Origin: an uncultured Balneola sp.
GTDB lineage: Bacteria; Bacteroidota; Rhodothermia; Balneolales; Balneolaceae
Direction of reading: 5' to 3'
Length of the DNA stretch: 48,166 nt
Assembly (NCBI GenBank): GCA_913058495.1
Contig: CAJXQC010000022.1
Span: 1-48,166 of the forward strand
Shown: piece by piece, positions 40,378-48,010 of the stretch
How positions within the stretch are numbered: position 1 is the first letter of the stretch
Layout of the letters: every line of letters starts with the position of its first letter
The notes under the pieces: generated by a model
Database searches by the model: none
Seen by the model: only the letters and a program-made list of their open reading frames with translations
Told to the model about the DNA's origin: nothing
Translations under genes and position numbers: made by a program

Positions 40378-40854
40378 ATGAAATCACTATTATTAACTCT
40401 GATTGCTGTATTTGGGCTATCAACGTTAGGCATTGCTCAGGATATGATGAGTACCAAACATCTGAATGTAGACGATGATGGAATTGCAATTAAAGGCTAT
40501 GACCCGGTAAGCTATTTTATTTCCGAAGAACCCCAGGAAGGCAAAGAAAGTCTTACTTATGAATATGAAGGTGCTACGTATCAATTCGCAAGTCAGGAAA
40601 ACCTGGATACATTTAAAGCTGACCCTGCGAAATACGCCCCTGCTTATGGCGGTTGGTGTGCTTATGCTGTTGGAAACGGGTATACAGCTGATGCTAATCC
40701 AAAGACCTTTAAAATACTGGATGGAAAATTGCTGTTATTCTATAACAAATTCTTCACCAATACTTTAGACAAGTGGAATAAAGATGAAGAGAATCTCAGC
40801 AAGAATGCAGAGCAAAACTGGCCTGAGATCAAAGCTAAGAAACAAGGGAATTGA
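40378..40854 (+). CDS. Secreted YHS domain protein
   Basis: A 158-residue protein with signal peptide LLLTLIAVFGLSTLGIAQ. The YHS core is IAIKGYDPVSYF, TYEYEGATYQFASQENLDTF and ADPAKYAPAYGGWCAYAVG. YHS domains occur in copper P-type ATPases and in periplasmic proteins near metal or oxygen-stress genes; the exported stand-alone type has no firm function. One Cys (GGWCAYAVG) is retained. It is expected to be periplasmic. The tandem operator immediately upstream suggests tight transcriptional control. Its stop abuts a heptamer hairpin. Confidence 0.88.
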   Translation: MKSLLLTLIAVFGLSTLGIAQDMMSTKHLNVDDDGIAIKGYDPVSYFISEEPQEGKESLTYEYEGATYQFASQENLDTFKADPAKYAPAYGGWCAYAVGNGYTADANPKTFKILDGKLLLFYNKFFTNTLDKWNKDEENLSKNAEQNWPEIKAKKQGN

Positions 40855-40902
40855 GTTATTGGTTATTAAGTGATTGAGTATACCAATAACTCAATCACTT
40901 AA
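40853..40902. terminator. Heptamer hairpin between YHS and SRPBCC genes
   Basis: Seven in-phase heptamers (GAGTTAT to TCACTTA). Two alternative stems are possible: 40866-40879 with 40889-40902 (14 bp perfect), or 40853-40862 with 40883-40892 (10 bp perfect), which compete for bases 40889-40892. The region separates two convergent genes, so a bidirectional terminator role is likely. Confidence 0.8.
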
Positions 40903-40916
40903 CCTCCTATCCCTTC

Positions 40917-41417
40917 TCACGCATTAAAAACTCCTTTCAAACTCTCGTCTTTATTTCGAAGATCAATTCCTCCCTCCAGAATTGATTTCAAATTGGTCAT
41001 ATAAAACAACCATCCTTCTCCACAACCTACATACAGGTTTTTCTTCGGGTCTTCTTCTATTGGGATATTATGCTGAGACAGCTCCACCATCACATGCGCA
41101 TCATTGATCTGCGATAGTTTTACTTCCACATCACACTCATCCGTAAACATAAAACGGAAGTAATCTTTGCCATTTAATTCCAGCACTTCTCTTTCCTCAT
41201 ACACAGAATCCGGATAGCCATACCACATCCAGTAAAACATATCTCCGGGTTCGTAATGTTCATCAGCAGGACGTTTACTTCCATCCTTTTTCGTAGCTCC
41301 GGCACTTCTCAGAAACCAACTTTCTAATCCTTCCTGAGTAGTCCACGCATCATTGATCTTTTGCATTGGTGCCTTAACAGCTATTTTCTTTGTAAAGCTT
41401 TTCCATTGATCATTCAT
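40917..41417 (-). CDS. SRPBCC domain protein (AHSA1-like)
   Basis: A 166-residue START-like (SRPBCC) protein of the activator-of-Hsp90 type. The usual elements are visible: ITKKIAVKAPMQKINDAWTT at the first strand and helix, GLESWFLRSAG, PGDMFYWMWYG, VEVKLSQIND and the C-terminal helix GWLFYMTNLKSILEGG. It forms a hydrophobic pocket for a small ligand; the ligand is unknown. It is convergent with the YHS gene and divergent from the DUF1801 gene. Confidence 0.88.
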   Translation of the reverse strand: MNDQWKSFTKKIAVKAPMQKINDAWTTQEGLESWFLRSAGATKKDGSKRPADEHYEPGDMFYWMWYGYPDSVYEEREVLELNGKDYFRFMFTDECDVEVKLSQINDAHVMVELSQHNIPIEEDPKKNLYVGCGEGWLFYMTNLKSILEGGIDLRNKDESLKGVFNA

Positions 41418-41489
41418 GGTAGTAATAAATTGGTGAACAAGTAATTAAGTTGAATCTGTAAATATGTGCAAGTTGTATTATTTTAAATC

Positions 41490-41882
41490 ATGGATTCGAA
41501 AATCAAAGCATATCACGACAAACAGGCTGAGTCAGATAAAAAGATCTGCGACTTACTTTACAAGGAGATCAACAAAACCCTTTCTGAAGCAGAAAATAAG
41601 ATGTGGCATGCACATCCTGTTTGGTTTGTGGATGGAAATCCTATTGTGGGATACAGTAAACTGAAAGACTGCATCCGATTGATGTTCTGGAGCGGCGTGG
41701 GCTTCGAAGAAGATCGACTCAAGCTCGGAACCGGAAAATTCAAAGATGCTTCAATAAGGTATACTGATGTTGATCAGATCAATACTAAAGATCTGAAACG
41801 ATGGCTTGAAAAATCCCGAAAAATTCAGTGGGATTACAAAAACATCGTTAAACGAAAAGGAAAGCTGGAACGACTAAAATAA
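41490..41882 (+). CDS. DUF1801 domain protein
   Basis: A 130-residue cytosolic protein of the DUF1801/YdhG family: NKMWHAHPVWFVDGNPIVGY and the following IRLMFWSGVGF are the family core, and the C-terminus is basic. The fold is related to the frataxin/iron-chaperone-like YdhG type; no enzyme activity is known. It lies 8 bases before the DUF4256 gene on the same strand. The divergent neighbour is an SRPBCC protein, a common companion. Confidence 0.88.
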   Translation: MDSKIKAYHDKQAESDKKICDLLYKEINKTLSEAENKMWHAHPVWFVDGNPIVGYSKLKDCIRLMFWSGVGFEEDRLKLGTGKFKDASIRYTDVDQINTKDLKRWLEKSRKIQWDYKNIVKRKGKLERLK

Positions 41883-41890
41883 GACCCACA

Positions 41891-42454
41891 ATGGCTACTA
41901 AAATAGAATTAAGTTCTGACCAAATGGAAGAGTTGATCAAAACATTGAAAACCCGTTTTGAAGGAAACATGCATCGCCATGAAGGTTATGATTGGGATAA
42001 AATTCAATCCAAACTGGAAGCTGATTCTGATAAACTTTGGTCACTTAATGAAATGGAAATCACCGGCGGAGAACCGGACATTGTTGATCTGGCCGATACT
42101 GATTCAGAATATCTTTATGTGGACTGTTCAACTGAAAGTCCGAAAGGCAGACGAAGTCTATGCTACGATCGCGAAGCACTGGAATTCCGAAAAAAATATC
42201 CTCCCAAAAGTTCTGTGATCGATGTAACTAACGAAATGGGAATCGAGCTTTTGACCGAAGAACAATATTACAAATTACAGTCTTATGGTGAGTTTGATAC
42301 CAAAACTTCCAGCTGGATATCAACTCCTTCCGAGGTAAGAGAACTAGGCGGTGCACTATTTTGTGATCGTCGTTATAATCAAGTCTTTACCTATCACAAT
42401 GGAGCAGATTCATATTATGCAGCAAGAGGGTTTCGGGGATGTTTGAAGGTCTAA
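41891..42454 (+). CDS. DUF4256 domain protein
   Basis: A 187-residue protein that matches the DUF4256 family throughout: MEELIKTLKTRFEGNMHRHE, LWSLNEMEITGGEPDIV, VDCSTESPKGRRSLCYDREA, ELLTEEQYYKLQSYGEFD and the closing LFCDRRYNQVFTYHNGADSY with RGFRG. The family is soluble and of unknown function. It follows the DUF1801 gene after 8 bases and is presumably cotranscribed. The next 166 bases before the TIR gene contain no gene that I can support. Confidence 0.88.
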   Translation: MATKIELSSDQMEELIKTLKTRFEGNMHRHEGYDWDKIQSKLEADSDKLWSLNEMEITGGEPDIVDLADTDSEYLYVDCSTESPKGRRSLCYDREALEFRKKYPPKSSVIDVTNEMGIELLTEEQYYKLQSYGEFDTKTSSWISTPSEVRELGGALFCDRRYNQVFTYHNGADSYYAARGFRGCLKV

Positions 42455-42620
42455 ATGATAAAGGAAAGATCTGTGAGAACGGGGATGCCATTCAGCAAAT
42501 TCCTAAAGAGTCTGCTAACCCAAATACAATGTATTAGAATTAACAATCACTAAAAATTTCTATATATAAAGCTCACAATTTTTATATATTTTGATATAGA
42601 AACATATTTAATAGATACAT

Positions 42621-43487
42621 ATGAAAATATTTATAAGTTGGTCTGGAGATTTGGCTAAAGAAATAGCGGAAATCTTTAAAAAGTGGATTCCTGGAGTTTT
42701 ACAAGCAGCTAAACCATATTATTCTCCTGATGATATAACTAAAGGAACTAGATGGAGTACTGAAATAGCAAAGGAATTGGACGAATCAAAAGTTGGTATT
42801 ATTTGCTTGACAAAAGAAAACTTACAAAGCTCTTGGATAATGTTTGAAGCTGGAGCATTGTCTAAAAATTTAGAGAAATCAAAGGTTTGCCCTCTTTTGT
42901 TTGAAATTGAACCTTCAGATATCATTGGTCCTCTTATTCAATTTCAAGCTGCAAAATTTTCAAAAAAAGAAATGAAAAAGGTTGTTCAAATGATGAATAA
43001 TGAGTTAGACTCTTCCAGTTTATCTAATGATGTACTTGATAACGTTTTTAATATGTGGTGGCCAAAATTAGAAGACGATATTAAAAAAGCTATTGAAAAT
43101 GCAAAAAACGATGATAAAGAAGATCTTAGATCAGATAGAGATCTGTTAGAAGAAATTGTTTCACTTACACGACGGTTGAATATTGATACTAAACGGGGAA
43201 GAAAAAGCAGACCTGATATACATCCTGCAGCAATACATGATATTATCAAAGGTCTCGAAAAAATTGTTTCCTCAAAACCATTAATAGATAGAGAATTAGT
43301 TTCAGAGCTATTTATGGATATTTCTAGACCACTCCGTCATATAATTGGTAGATGTTCCGATTCTTTGAACGGCTCTGAAGCTGAGGAATTTATAGCTAGA
43401 CTTGAAACTCTTGAGTTTGAACTTGAAAAATATCGAGACAAGTTCAAATCCATTACTAGAAAAAATTCTAATGATAAAGAAAGTTAA
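42621..43487 (+). CDS. TIR domain protein with helical C-terminal extension
   Basis: A 288-residue protein with an N-terminal TIR domain (~1-150): KIFISWSGDLAKEIAEIF as strand A/BB-loop start, WIPGVLQAAKPYYSPDDITK, GTRWSTEIAKELDES, and GIICLTKENLQSSWIMFEAGAL, in which E76 is at the place of the catalytic NADase glutamate. The rest (~150-288) is charged and helical, with a coiled-coil-like end. Bacterial TIR proteins degrade or cyclise NAD in antiphage defence, or are virulence factors. No Thoeris ThsA, SIR2, STING or Argonaute partner is next to it. The gene is AT-richer than its neighbours and seems acquired. Confidence 0.88.
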   Translation: MKIFISWSGDLAKEIAEIFKKWIPGVLQAAKPYYSPDDITKGTRWSTEIAKELDESKVGIICLTKENLQSSWIMFEAGALSKNLEKSKVCPLLFEIEPSDIIGPLIQFQAAKFSKKEMKKVVQMMNNELDSSSLSNDVLDNVFNMWWPKLEDDIKKAIENAKNDDKEDLRSDRDLLEEIVSLTRRLNIDTKRGRKSRPDIHPAAIHDIIKGLEKIVSSKPLIDRELVSELFMDISRPLRHIIGRCSDSLNGSEAEEFIARLETLEFELEKYRDKFKSITRKNSNDKES

Positions 43488-43502
43488 TGGAGCTGAAGGA
43501 AT

Positions 43503-44405
43503 TCACTTGCTTATTAGTTTATAAACCTCCCCCGCCAAAACATCCGCAGCTTCCGGACATTCTCTGAACCATAATTCCGGCTCAACTAATTCAACTTCAG
43601 AAACAGCTAACTGATTATCATTATCCCACATTACATCAACTCGTGCATAAGCAGGTAGTGGTTCACAAGCATGTACAACTTTTTCGGCAAAAGTGATCTC
43701 GTCTTCTGTAGCTTCGTAATTATGAACCGTTCCACCAAAATCATCCTGTACTCTGAAGTCTCCGGATTTTGCTTTTTTGAGAATAGCATGCGTAAACTTC
43801 CCTCCCATCACCATAAACGAAACCTCACCTTTTGTGGCAATGTTATACTGGAATGGCTGAAGCATCATATCTTCTTTTGCAATTAGTTCTGCAAAAACTG
43901 CTTCGTGATCAACGATATTACCTGAATTGAGCTTATAAGTATGGCGAGCGGCTCCGGCAACGGTTGGTTTTAAGATCACATCTTCCCAACCTGCTTCGTT
44001 ATATATATCTGAGAGAGTTCTGCTTTCCCCTCGTTTGATATACAACGTTTCTACAATGTTTATCCCTTTTTTCTCCAGATCACGGAGATAATGTTTATCC
44101 ATATTCCAGCGGATGGTAGAAACAGGATTTATCAGTGTAGTTTGAGTTTCAACACGATCCAACCATTGCTGAAATTCTTCAAACCGATCAAAATAATCCC
44201 AGGTTGTTCTGAAAATGGCGCATTTGGTAGAAGTCCAATCGAAATCAGGATCTGCCCAATCTTTACGAATCACTTTTAGATCGTGTTTCTCTAAAGCTTT
44301 TTTGAGCAGTTCCTCTTCCGTTAAAATGTTTTGAATGTAGTCATTCACTTTCTCCGGATTCAAATATCTGGATTCTGTTAAAATGACTACATCAAATTCA
44401 CTCAT
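43503..44405 (-). CDS. ATP-grasp domain protein
   Basis: A 300-residue ATP-grasp enzyme similar in layout to the cycloserine-ligase/RimK-like group. The central region shows KHYLRDLEKKGINIVETLYI, the ATP-binding WEDVILKPTVAGAARHTYKL, MLQPFQYN with KGEVSFMVMGGKFTHAILKK, and the metal-binding DVMWDNDNQLAVSEVELVEP. It probably joins a carboxylate to an amine or thiol nucleophile; substrates are unknown. Its start codon overlaps the stop of the upstream deaD gene (ATGA, 44402-44405), so translation is coupled to the helicase. Confidence 0.9.
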   Translation of the reverse strand: MSEFDVVILTESRYLNPEKVNDYIQNILTEEELLKKALEKHDLKVIRKDWADPDFDWTSTKCAIFRTTWDYFDRFEEFQQWLDRVETQTTLINPVSTIRWNMDKHYLRDLEKKGINIVETLYIKRGESRTLSDIYNEAGWEDVILKPTVAGAARHTYKLNSGNIVDHEAVFAELIAKEDMMLQPFQYNIATKGEVSFMVMGGKFTHAILKKAKSGDFRVQDDFGGTVHNYEATEDEITFAEKVVHACEPLPAYARVDVMWDNDNQLAVSEVELVEPELWFRECPEAADVLAGEVYKLISK

Positions 44406-46180
44406 TTTCTGCTTCTTTTTCGATTACCGCTTTTACGCTTTCCTTTTGGGAAACCGCCATCGTTACTTTTTCTTCTTCCGCCGCCGCTTCTTCCACCACC
44501 ACCGGAATTGCTCTTTTTATCATCCTGAGCACGCTCTACGGCAACATCTCTGCCTTCAAATTTAGCACCGGTTACGCCGTTTGTCAACGCACCTTCATAA
44601 CCGCTTTCAACTTCAAAGAACGAGAAATTATTCTGAAGGTCGATCTTACCGAAATCAGGCTTAGAACCATTTAACTGCTCATTTACCAGTCCCATCAAGC
44701 GAACAGGATTAAGTCCGTCTCGTCTTCCAACATTTATAAAGAAACGCTCATAACCTGCTTCGGTAATTCCGCGATCTCTGCCGCCACTTCTGCCACCACG
44801 ATCATTTCTTCCGCCGCGATCGTTATTTCTGCTTCCTTTTCGATCATTACCGCCCTGAGCATTCAGGTCATTTGAATTAGAATAATAATCCAGAAATTGA
44901 TTGAACTCTACAGACAGGAATTTCTTGATCAACGCTTCACGATCCATATCAGCGAGCTTTTCCATCGCCTGTGGTAAAAACTTCTGCAGTTGATCTTCAT
45001 TCACTTTTGTGTCTTTGATGGTATCGATAAGATCCAGCATACGAATTCCGCAGATCTCTTCACCACTTGGTACTTCTTTTTTGATAAAATCTTTACCGGA
45101 CATCTTTTCCAGGTCGCGAATTCTGCGAGTTTCTCTGGTGTGGATAATAGAAATCGCAATACCTGAGTTACCGGCACGACCTGTTCTTCCACTTCTGTGA
45201 ATATAAACTTCCAGATCGTCAGGTAGATTGTAGTTAATTACGTGCGTTAATTCGTTTACATCCAATCCACGAGCAGCTACATCAGTTGCTACTAATAATT
45301 CAAGTTCTTTTGTCCTGAAACGATTCATCACGTCATCACGCTGAGCCTGTGAAAGATCTCCGTTGAGCAGATCAACGTCATAACCGTCTTTATTCAGTTT
45401 AGCAGCGATTTCGGAAGTCTCACGGCGTGTTCTGCAGAAAATGATCCCATACACATCAGGGTTCATGTCTACAATTCTCTTAAGCGCTTCGAATCTGTTT
45501 TTTGCATGAACCATGTAATAGTGATGCTCAACATTCTTTGCACCGGCATTACGCTCACCAACCTCGATCTCTTCCGGATTGTTCATGTACTTCGCTGACA
45601 TCTTAGCAATTGCTTTCGGCATCGTTGCTGAGAATAAAAGTGTTTGTTTCTCTCTTGGAGTATCAGCCAGAATTGCATCCAAATCATCCTGAAAACCCAT
45701 ATTCAGCATTTCATCAGCTTCATCCAATACAAGTGTTCTTACATTGCGAACATCAAGTTTTTTTCTGTTGATGAGATCCAGCATACGACCGGGAGTTCCG
45801 ATCACTACCTGACAACCGTTATTAAGTGCTTTGATCTGAGTAGAGATATTAGCTCCACCGTAAACTGCTACTGTTTTAACTCCTTTCTGATACTTTGCGA
45901 AATCCTTAAGATCACGAGCGATCTGAATGGCTAATTCACGAGTTGGTGAAAGCACCAAAACCTGAACATTATCAGAATTTGTATCAATTTGATTTAAAGC
46001 AGGAAGTCCGAATGCACCGGTTTTACCTGTTCCTGTTTGCGCTAATGCAATAAGATCACGCTGTGAAGCGAGAATAGTAGGTATTGCTAATTCCTGTACT
46101 TTTGTGGGTTCTGTAAACCCTAGTTTTTCAACTGCGTCGAGCAGTTCTTGTTTTAAACCTAGTTCTTTGAACGTTGGCAT
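44402..46180 (-). CDS. deaD: DEAD-box RNA helicase DeaD/CsdA
   Basis: A 592-residue helicase with all core motifs: Q motif EPTKVQELAIPTI, AQTGTGKTGAFGLP, SPTRELAIQ, GTPGRMLDL, VLDEADEMLNMGF, FSATMPKA, ATDVAARGLDVNELTHVINY and HRSGRTGRAG. After the core come a linker with an RGG-type patch (RGGRNDRGGRSGGRDRG, ~465-485), a DbpA-like RNA-binding domain (~487-560, FINVGRRDGLNPVRLMGLV) and a basic Gly/Ser/Lys tail. It is the cold-shock/ribosome-assembly type. The ATP-grasp gene overlaps its stop by 4 bases. A 336-base spacer lies upstream, room for a long regulated leader. Confidence 0.94.
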   Translation of the reverse strand: MPTFKELGLKQELLDAVEKLGFTEPTKVQELAIPTILASQRDLIALAQTGTGKTGAFGLPALNQIDTNSDNVQVLVLSPTRELAIQIARDLKDFAKYQKGVKTVAVYGGANISTQIKALNNGCQVVIGTPGRMLDLINRKKLDVRNVRTLVLDEADEMLNMGFQDDLDAILADTPREKQTLLFSATMPKAIAKMSAKYMNNPEEIEVGERNAGAKNVEHHYYMVHAKNRFEALKRIVDMNPDVYGIIFCRTRRETSEIAAKLNKDGYDVDLLNGDLSQAQRDDVMNRFRTKELELLVATDVAARGLDVNELTHVINYNLPDDLEVYIHRSGRTGRAGNSGIAISIIHTRETRRIRDLEKMSGKDFIKKEVPSGEEICGIRMLDLIDTIKDTKVNEDQLQKFLPQAMEKLADMDREALIKKFLSVEFNQFLDYYSNSNDLNAQGGNDRKGSRNNDRGGRNDRGGRSGGRDRGITEAGYERFFINVGRRDGLNPVRLMGLVNEQLNGSKPDFGKIDLQNNFSFFEVESGYEGALTNGVTGAKFEGRDVAVERAQDDKKSNSGGGGRSGGGRRKSNDGGFPKGKRKSGNRKRSRK

Positions 46181-46516
46181 ATAATTTTAACCGTTTTTAT
46201 CCCGTTCAAAAACTGTGCTGTGAGTATTCCTGCCCGGGTCATTTTATTATTAGAGGTGAGCTAATGACAAGAGGCAAGCGGGACTGCTTGATTCATAAAA
46301 GCCAGCAATGATCTATAAACCTGAAGGTTGTTACATTTCCAGTCTTATCGCAAACTCACGATTCAGTAAGTTCCCAATATACGGATTAATTATACCAATA
46401 ATGAGATTCCTACTATAATTCTTTTTAATGAAAGATTTACTGATATATGCTCGAGCATTCCTAAAAAATTTTTTATTTTGGCTCCATAAATTTAAACCGG
46501 ATATCAAAAAGTTTAT
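46181..46516. other. Intergenic region between deaD and the LCIB-like gene
   Basis: A 336-base divergent spacer. I see no credible gene. Near 46270-46300 there is a short hairpin (CAAGC/GCTTG) within a relatively GC-rich patch. The length fits a long 5' leader for deaD, as in cold-shock helicases, but no conserved element can be named. Confidence 0.5.
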
Positions 46517-47206
46517 ATGTCTGTTAAAGCACACTATCCCAAAGCCCTTGAAATAAGAGAACTGGAACAGAAGATCACAAGTGAGTTAAATCTTCAAGGG
46601 TTTATCTTATCCAGAACTATTTGGGGAACTTCGATCTGCTCTGATGAAGTAAATAACTCATTCAATATTTTCAGCAGATTATTTGTTGGTCCGGGCCCTT
46701 TCAGATTTGGTGGAATTTCGGGACTACCGTTTACAGGAAAAACAGGCGTTATGGCGTTTGCAAGTCATATTCCGGATAAAGGTGGTGCTTTTATTTTATA
46801 TGGACCACACATCGGCGTTTCAAATGAAGGGAAAACCGGAGAAATCCTTCGCCAAAGACAAGATTCTAACTCTACTTGTTGCGGTTCTCTCATTGCCGGA
46901 TTATCTGCAATTCAAAATCCATCAACTATTGGTGAAGAAACCGCATCTGATTATCAACAAGCTCAGGTTGTTAAGATGCTGAATGCCGAAAGAGATCAAA
47001 TTCTAGGCGCTGACGATCAGGTCAAAGAAGTGACTGAAAAAGCTTATCAGAAAATTCACAACGATCTGAAAGAGCTTATTCATGATTGCAAAGATGCACT
47101 TGTGGGTAAAAAATTATATTTGATGGGCGGAATCGTGATCAACACCAATTGGGACGAAGAAGATTACTTCGATATCAGAAATTCAGAAGTGATCGAACTT
47201 ACCTGA
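46517..47206 (+). CDS. LCIB/theta-type carbonic anhydrase homologue
   Basis: A 229-residue protein that resembles the limiting-CO2-inducible protein B/C family of algae, which has bacterial members and a beta-carbonic-anhydrase-like zinc site. Typical segments are GTSICSDEVNNSF, FGGISGLPFTGKTGVMAFASHIPD, ILYGPHIGVSNEGKTGE and STCCGSLIAG. C41, H84 and C121 or C122 are the likely zinc ligands and D43 the active-site aspartate (Cys-x-Asp as in beta-CAs); the Arg that classical beta-CAs have at the fifth position is Val45 here. There is no signal peptide. The expected reaction is CO2/bicarbonate interconversion; activity varies between family members. It converges with a small membrane protein and overlaps it by 8 bases. 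Confidence 0.78.
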   Translation: MSVKAHYPKALEIRELEQKITSELNLQGFILSRTIWGTSICSDEVNNSFNIFSRLFVGPGPFRFGGISGLPFTGKTGVMAFASHIPDKGGAFILYGPHIGVSNEGKTGEILRQRQDSNSTCCGSLIAGLSAIQNPSTIGEETASDYQQAQVVKMLNAERDQILGADDQVKEVTEKAYQKIHNDLKELIHDCKDALVGKKLYLMGGIVINTNWDEEDYFDIRNSEVIELT

Positions 47207-47531
47207 GAAATCTTTCCCAAGGCGATTTTTTTGTAAAAGCCCCAATGATCGCAAATATCCAAATTATCAAATGAAATACCAGAAAGTATACCCTATTTAT
47301 ACTATCCGGAAAAAATTGAAATACTTGAATTAAAAAAGATATAGTTAGAAAAAAAATAATATAGCCAACAACCAAATTACCAACGAAATTTAGCAATAGT
47401 AACACAGCAGGGTGATATTCTTCATCGAGCTTTTTCTGTTTTTCTTTATCAAGCTCTTGTTTGCGGAGATCTATCTCTATCTCACTTTCAAATTCCTTCT
47501 GCCCTAATTCTCTTTCTATTTTATTTTTCAT
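47199..47531 (-). CDS. Small membrane protein, coiled coil plus two TM helices
   Basis: A protein of about 110 residues with a highly charged N-terminal helix (KNKIERELGQKEFESEIEID to DEEY, probable coiled coil) and two hydrophobic segments (~48-70, VLLLLNFVGNLVVGYIIFFL; ~80-100, YFLVFHLIIWIFAIIGAF), ending in a basic tail. No family is recognised. I chose the ATG at 47529-47531; an upstream in-frame TTG (47564) would place the first residues in a dispersed palindromic repeat. It overlaps the convergent LCIB-like gene by 8 bases at the 3' ends. Confidence 0.65.
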   Translation of the reverse strand: MKNKIERELGQKEFESEIEIDLRKQELDKEKQKKLDEEYHPAVLLLLNFVGNLVVGYIIFFLTISFLIQVFQFFPDSINRVYFLVFHLIIWIFAIIGAFTKKSPWERFLR

Positions 47532-47542
47532 ATTCAGGGTTG

Positions 47543-47592
47543 CCACAAAATCACTGAAGCACAAAAATTTTAGTGATTTTATGTTTTAGTGG
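47543..47592. repeat. GCCACTAA-type dispersed palindrome
   Basis: Arms AAAATCACT (47547-47555) and AGTGATTTT (47572-47580) are perfect, and outer GCCAC/GTGGC arms enclose them. The sequence belongs to the family of palindromes of the type GCCACTAAGACACAAAG...AGTGGC that, from memory, is dispersed in many Bacteroidota and other environmental genomes. Confidence 0.65.
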
Positions 47593-47726
47593 CTGATCTA
47601 TATTGTTTTTATTGCTCATATCCTAAAATAGCAATGTGGACTAACAATAAAAATCCAGTTCATGCTTGTAGATGTATAGCAATCTGTTGACAAAAAATCA
47701 TTTGTTATTACTCTTTTAAAAAGCCA

Positions 47727-47754
47727 GGTCATCCCGAACTTGTTTCGGGATCTT
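47727..47754 (+). repeat. REP-like palindrome, copy 1
   Basis: 28 bases identical to the reverse complement of 47907-47934. Core hairpin ATCCCGAA-CTTGT-TTCGGGAT (47731-47751). This TCATCCCGAACTTGTTTCGG type is, from memory, a frequent intergenic repeat in Bacteroidota-like genomes. Confidence 0.88.
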
Positions 47755-47906
47755 ATGAAAAGGCTTTAATATTTTTCTTGATTCCTGATCTTTTAATGTT
47801 TCATACCAATCCTTTAACACTGGATCATAATTCTTCGAATTAGTATGAAAGTATACATAGCCTTTGTTTAGGATAATTCAGACAGCTTCAAGAACTATTC
47901 CTTACA

Positions 47907-47934
47907 AAGATCCCGAAACAAGTTCGGGATGACC
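47907..47934 (-). repeat. REP-like palindrome, copy 2
   Basis: Exact inverted copy of 47727-47754, 152 bases away. The head-to-head pair encloses an AT-rich segment without a gene, as in REP doublets (BIME-like). Confidence 0.88.
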
Positions 47935-48010
47935 CTGAGTGGCTACAGTTCAAAAAGTGTTGCTAAATTATCTTCGAACACCTACTACTTTAGTCTTGAA
48001 GATTTCAGGA

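Larger units (their letters stand above)
47593..48010. other. Gene-free intergenic region near the window end
   Basis: About 420 bases with no gene that I can support. It holds an inverted pair of 28-base repeats (listed separately), ~150 AT-rich bases between them, and a short open frame from about 47939 to the end that begins in a repeat and is shifted by an indel in the left copy; I do not regard it as coding. Confidence 0.6.

Noticed and set aside
42455-42620. Decayed gene remnant between the DUF4256 and TIR genes
   Set aside because: No frame gives a recognisable protein piece; I see only non-coding sequence.
46331-46534. 67-codon minus-strand open frame upstream of deaD
   Set aside because: It begins inside the LCIB-like gene, has an AT-driven composition and no recognisable family.
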